A stretch of 64,000 nt of DNA from Heterocephalus glaber (lineage: Eukaryota > Chordata > Mammalia > Rodentia > Bathyergidae), in NCBI RefSeq assembly GCF_000247695.1, contig NW_004624742.1:7998942-8062941 (forward strand), given 5' to 3'. Shown here in pieces: positions 60,185 through 64,000 of the stretch. The notes beneath the pieces were generated by a model. It saw only the letters and a program-made list of their open reading frames with translations, made no database searches and was not told where the DNA came from. A program made the position numbers and the translations under genes. The stretch's first letter is position 1; each line of letters starts with the position of its first letter.

Positions 60185-60906
60185 AGCTACCTAAAGCTGA
60201 AGGTCAAGTCCAAACCATTTCAGGCTGGGCAAAGGTCTGCAACATGATGGCTTTTTATGCCTCTTAAGATGTTTCATGTTAAAAAAAAAAAAAGTTTCAT
60301 GTTGCCCCAGGTAATTATAAATATAGTTTCTATTTGGGAGAAAAATAATTTTAATAATTTTTATCAGCAATATAGGATAGGACTGAGCTGTTCCAGACAC
60401 CCAGAGAGAAGGAAGCCAACAAATTACATCTTCTTATACTGAACTGGCAAAAAGTCACCAAGACTCATTCACTAAACATCTTTTTCTAAGATGTGTGAAA
60501 AATCTATGAAAATGATCTTTCAGAAGAAGCATGTGGAGCTTAGCAGCTTCCTCCTGTACCTGGCTGTTAAATGAGGTAAACTGTCTTTCAGATTACCAAG
60601 CCAGACCTACACCACGTCATTCTCCACATGATGTCTCAGCTCTAATTTAGTGTAAAAATTAAAAATGCCCAAACCTCTGTTTCGGGAGCCCAAGTTTGAT
60701 AGAGTTCACAAAATTCTCATCACAAGCAGCAGCACTGTTTCAGTACCTCAGTGGGTCCATCATCACCAAGGGGATGTTCAGCAGATTCCGAGGCTGAGCA
60801 CAAGCAGCAATGCTGAGGGCCAAAGACTGCTTTTCTCCTCCACCTTTGTCCCAAAATATGCCAGCCTCCTTAGGAACTGCCTTTCTAAGGCACACACACA
60901 AATCTA

Positions 60907-61002
60907 GGGCCAGGGATTTAGCTCAGTGGTTCTGCTGCCTGCCTCGCATGCACAAGGACCCGAGTTCGATCCCCGGTACCAAAAAAAAAAAAAAGAAAAA
61001 AG
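60907..61002 (+). repeat. ID-type SINE
   Basis: GGGCCAGGGATTTAGCTCAG ... CCCGAGTTCGATCCCCGG, A/G-rich tail. Flanked by AAATCTA on both sides. Confidence 0.93.
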
Positions 61003-61061
61003 AAATCTACTCTTTGGTTTGAGAAAGGTCTCCCATGGTCTTTTAAAATTTCTTTAAAGCA

Positions 61062-61147
61062 TTTTTTTTGGGGGGTACCAGGGATCGAACTTGGGTCCTT
61101 GAGCTTGCGCAGCAGGCGGTGAAACCACTGAGCTAAATCCCTGGCCC
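61062..61147 (-). repeat. ID-type SINE (GGTGAAACC subtype)
   Basis: GGTACCAGGGATCGAACTTG, AGCAGGCGGTGAAACC, GAGCTAAATCCCTGGCC. Flanked by CTTTAAAGCATTT / CTTTAAATCATTT. Confidence 0.93.
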
Positions 61148-61159
61148 ACTTTAAATCAT

Positions 61160-61565
61160 TTTAATTGGCACATAATATTTTCATATGCCACATATTGTAT
61201 GTATAATGATCAAATCAGATAAGTAGTATTTCCATCTCCTCAAACATATATCATTTCTCGGTATTGAGAACTTCTTAACTTTTCTACTCTAGTTATTTTG
61301 AAATACACAGTGAATTGCTATAGACTGTAGTCACCCAACTGTGCCACAGAAGTAAAAAATTAATTCCTTTCTAACTGTCCAGTTTATCTAGCCTCTCCGT
61401 ATCTCTTTTCCTTCCCAGTTTCTAATAACTATTCTTCTACTCGCTGCTTCTATGAGATCATTGTTTTTAGATTCCACATGATTGAAAACATGCAGCACTT
61501 GTCTTTCAGTGCCTGGCTTATTTCACTTAATACAATGTCCTCCGGGTTTATCTACTTTGCTATTT
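61160..61565 (-). mobile_element. LINE-1M 3' end remnant
   Basis: Antisense landmarks: AATGATCAAATCAGATAAG, TGCTATAGACTGTAGTCACC, CTTCTATGAGATCATTG and TGGCTTATTTCACTTAATAC. This is the 3' part of an old L1MA/L1MB-type element on the minus strand. Confidence 0.75.
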
Positions 61566-62949
61566 TACTTCTCTCTTTTTCTTCTTCCCTTTCTTTGATA
61601 TGCCCTTCGTTTCTTTCCCTTCCTTCCTCCTCTCTATCCTTCGTTCCCTCTTTCAATATATTTTACCTACTCAGTGCCAAGCAGTGGGACTCAAAGATAA
61701 ATAAGAAGCTATAGTAGAATCAGTGGGCAAGAGATCTATACACAAGGAGATTTAAAAATGTATGTATTATCCATTTTCTTTGCTTCTCTTCTTTTCACAC
61801 TGATTCAAACTAAAAGGATATATGTGAGCCACACCCGTGTGGGGAGAGGTCATGCCACCAGCCATTTAACTCCTGCAGGTAGTTTGCCAAGACACCTGCC
61901 AGAGAGGACAAGGTAAAAAAATCAAGAATGAGACTGCCCTTGGATGAAGAAACAAAAATAAAAATAAATAGGTAATCTTAACAATCTGAATTTAGAAATG
62001 GAATAAATTTGAATAGATTTTTTGATAAATTCCTTGAAACACAAACACTTGCAACTTGTTATTTAAAATAATAGAGATTTGGATGAAAGGTACTTGAGTA
62101 GGCTTCTATATATTCAACATTTTCGTTTATTATTTCTTAACCTGGCATTGTTCTGGTGAGAGGATGTATAGCTTTTTTCTAATTATCAATGGGATTTATA
62201 ATTCCCTCAAATACTTAACTACTTACTACACCAACAATGTACCAGTTACAGTGATTATTGGATGAAAAGCAGAAAAGTAGCTGCAGGACTTAAACTAGAA
62301 AAAATTGTAAGAACATAAATGAGTCAGCATGAGGTATAACAGCCTTAAGGGCATCAACTTCAAAGAGAAAATGAAATTATTTGGGTTGCCTTGGTAACAT
62401 CAAGATAAAATGTAGAAATGAAAATGCAGAGTTTAATGTTAAAAAAACCAACCTCCTCAGCACTAAGGTCTCTCACATCATGGAATGAGCTTTACCATGG
62501 CAACATACAAAAAACACAAATGGATTAAATATAGAAAATATTCAAGGAGTGGAAGCATTACAATAAGGATGAAGCTGATATATTCTGTACCTTTCTTTTC
62601 TTTGGCACAGAATTAAATAGGGAGATAGCAATGGGCTTGCAGAGATTAAATGAAACTTCCTTCGGGGATATATAATCTTAAATTATTTTAACAGTTAAGT
62701 CCTATGCATTATTTCCACCTACTTACTTTCCTCCAAATGAAAGTGTCCATTCATTCTAAAGCTCTGGTTTTAAAAGGGAAAGGAATAAGAAAAACAAGCG
62801 TAAAAAACAGAAGTACTCTCCCAGGTTACATTTTCTAAGCCTGATCTATACTTATTTTTGGAGAAGATACATCCACAGTTATTAAGGAATTGTCTCTTCT
62901 CCCTAACAGATGACCATATTAACATAGTACTAGAGTGTTGTTATTATTC

Positions 62950-63035
62950 ATTTTTCTTGCAGTGCTGGGGATTGAACCCAGGGCTTTGCACATGTTAAGT
63001 TCACAACTTACCACTGAACTGCAACCCCAGGCCCA
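62950..63035 (-). repeat. Old ID-type SINE
   Basis: AGTGCTGGGGATTGAACCCA ... TACCACTGAACTGCAACCCC, the older ID type in antisense, with a small insertion in the middle. Confidence 0.75.
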
Positions 63036-63084
63036 GTGTTTGAGTATTAAAGTAATGGCCCAGAATCATATTGGCTGGAACACG

Positions 63085-63290
63085 GCACTGCGGTTGAAGG
63101 GCCTAAACTGGAATCCTGACTCTGCCACTGGTAGACTAAGTGACCACGAGATGGCTACTTAATCCTTTTGCTTCCTGTCTTTTAAAGTGGGAGAATATCT
63201 TCCTTCATGAGGTTGCTGAGAAGTAAGTAACAGAAAATTGTAGCAATAACTGCAGTAGTAGGCAAGAAATTAGTGTTCAATTTGTGACAA
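63085..63290 (-). repeat. MIR SINE
   Basis: Antisense core: GACTCTGCCACTGGTAGACT, AAGTGACCACGAGATGGCTA and GGTTGCTGAGAAGTAAGTAA. Confidence 0.65.
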
Positions 63291-63475
63291 CTACTATTAT
63301 CAATAAAGAGGAAATTGGTAATTGTGATCAAGGGCAATTGCTGTTTGTAAAAAACTTTTAGGTTATTGTGGTAAGAACACTTAATATGATATCTACCTTT
63401 TCAACAAATGTTTAAGTGTACAGTATGGTTTGCTGACAGAAGTTGTACAGCAGGTCTCTAGAGAGCTTATTTATC

Positions 63476-63557
63476 CTTTTTTTGGTACTGGGGATTGAAC
63501 TCAGGATCTTGTGCTTGCGAGGCAGGCAGCAGCACCACTGAGCTAAATCCCAAGCAA
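63476..63557 (-). repeat. ID-type SINE
   Basis: TTGGTACTGGGGATTGAACT ... CACTGAGCTAAATCCC. Flanked by AGCTTATTT on both sides. Confidence 0.9.
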
Positions 63558-63589
63558 GCTTATTTGTCTTACTAATGAAGCTCTCTGTC

Positions 63590-63935
63590 CACTGATTAGT
63601 ATTGTAATTTCCAATTTCACCCCGCTCCTGGCCCCTGACAACCACATTGCACACTCTGATTCTTATGAATCTTACTATTTTAGATACATCATTGAAGTGG
63701 ACGCATGCAGGAGCTGTCTTTCTGTGACTGGCGTATTCACTTATTATAATATCCTCAAGGTTCATCCATGTCAACACACACTGAAGAATTTCCTTCTTTG
63801 AAAAGGCTGAATTATATTCCATTCTAGGCACAGATCACATTTTTACATTAACATTTTATCTGTTGATAGACATGTAAGTTATTTCTACATTGTGCCTATA
63901 ATGAATATGAGAATTTACTATTAAAAATAAGGATT
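63590..63935 (-). mobile_element. LINE-1M remnant
   Basis: Antisense blocks CTGACAACCACATTGC, GATACATCATTGAAGTGGAC, CCTCAAGGTTCATCCATGTC and TGAATTATATTCCATTC are standard for L1M 3' regions. It has the same orientation as 61160-61565 and may derive from the same old insertion. Confidence 0.75.
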
Positions 63936-63938
63936 TCT

Positions 63939-64000
63939 GGGCTGGGGATTTAGCTCAGTGGTTCCAGTGCCTGCCTTGCAAGTGCAAGGGCCCGAGTTTG
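63939..64000 (+). repeat. ID-type SINE, cut by window end
   Basis: GGGCTGGGGATTTAGCTCAG ... GGGCCCGAGTTTG, still within the B box when the window stops. Confidence 0.9.

Larger units (their letters stand above)
47804..64000 (-). other. LRRC8C: LRRC8C intron 1 (partial)
   Basis: This is sequence upstream of the acceptor at 47804-47805 on the gene strand. No CpG-rich promoter-like segment or first exon is visible before the window ends, so intron 1 is at least 16.2 kb. It holds MaLR LTRs, a hAT-like remnant, LINE-2, LINE-1M and MIR pieces and many ID SINEs. Stretches 55.2-56.0 kb, 58.3-59.1 kb and 61.6-62.9 kb show nothing that I can identify. Confidence 0.75.

Noticed and set aside
60098..61002. 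ID units looking like tRNA genes (A box and B box)
   Set aside because: They end in GGTACC and A-rich tails, have target duplications and no full cloverleaf with CCA-ready acceptor stem, so they are SINEs, not tRNA genes.
1..64000. CRISPR arrays, operons, phage or bacterial mobile elements
   Set aside because: No regularly spaced repeats, Shine-Dalgarno-led gene runs or prokaryotic genes are present; the sequence is mammalian.

Overview
This is a vertebrate, clearly mammalian, nuclear window. There are no dense ORFs or operons, most of it is introns and intergenic DNA, and it is full of SINEs, LINE-1/LINE-2 pieces, LTRs and DNA-transposon fossils. The SINE set points to a rodent: about two dozen tRNA-derived ID-type SINEs (A-box/B-box head, ending GGTACC plus an A-rich tail), B1-like 7SL-derived SINEs, and at least two B1+ID composites of the B1-dID type. 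There are no obvious mouse/rat B2 or B4 elements, so a squirrel-, dormouse- or beaver-related lineage is more likely than a murid. The species itself cannot be settled from the sequence.

The one recognisable functional gene is LRRC8C, a subunit of the volume-regulated anion channel. It lies on the minus strand. Its first coding exon (47662-47803, ATG at 47797-47799) encodes residues 1-46, including most of the first membrane helix. A 30.36 kb intron (17306-47661) separates it from the large terminal exon (coding part 15032-17305), which encodes residues 47-803. The two parts join in frame to an intact 803-residue protein, the usual family length. A 3'UTR of several kilobases runs below 15032; its end is not certain, and a good AATAAA lies at 11155-11160. 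The promoter and non-coding exon 1 are not in the window, which ends inside intron 1.

Layout: 1 to about 11.1 kb is intergenic sequence downstream of LRRC8C. It is rich in LTRs: two related LTRs in inverted orientation at 5.6-7.2 kb, a solo LTR with a perfect 5-bp duplication at 7495-7895, and an ERVK-like LTR at 8.1 kb next to a 22-nt C homopolymer. 11.1-17.3 kb is the LRRC8C terminal exon, with SINEs in its 3'UTR. 17.3-47.7 kb is intron 2, holding a 3'-truncated NONO (p54nrb) retropseudogene, a 1.9 kb LINE-1 fragment, older LINE remnants, Tigger and mariner fossils and many SINEs. 47.8-64 kb is part of intron 1, with two MaLR LTRs in opposite orientations, a hAT-like remnant, LINE-2 and LINE-1M pieces, and a dense run of young ID SINEs.

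I found no CRISPR, operon, phage or otherwise novel coding system. The points most worth a second look are the structure of the LRRC8C gene, the SINE-loaded 3'UTR, the NONO retropseudogene, the young ID subfamilies and the arrangement of LTRs.
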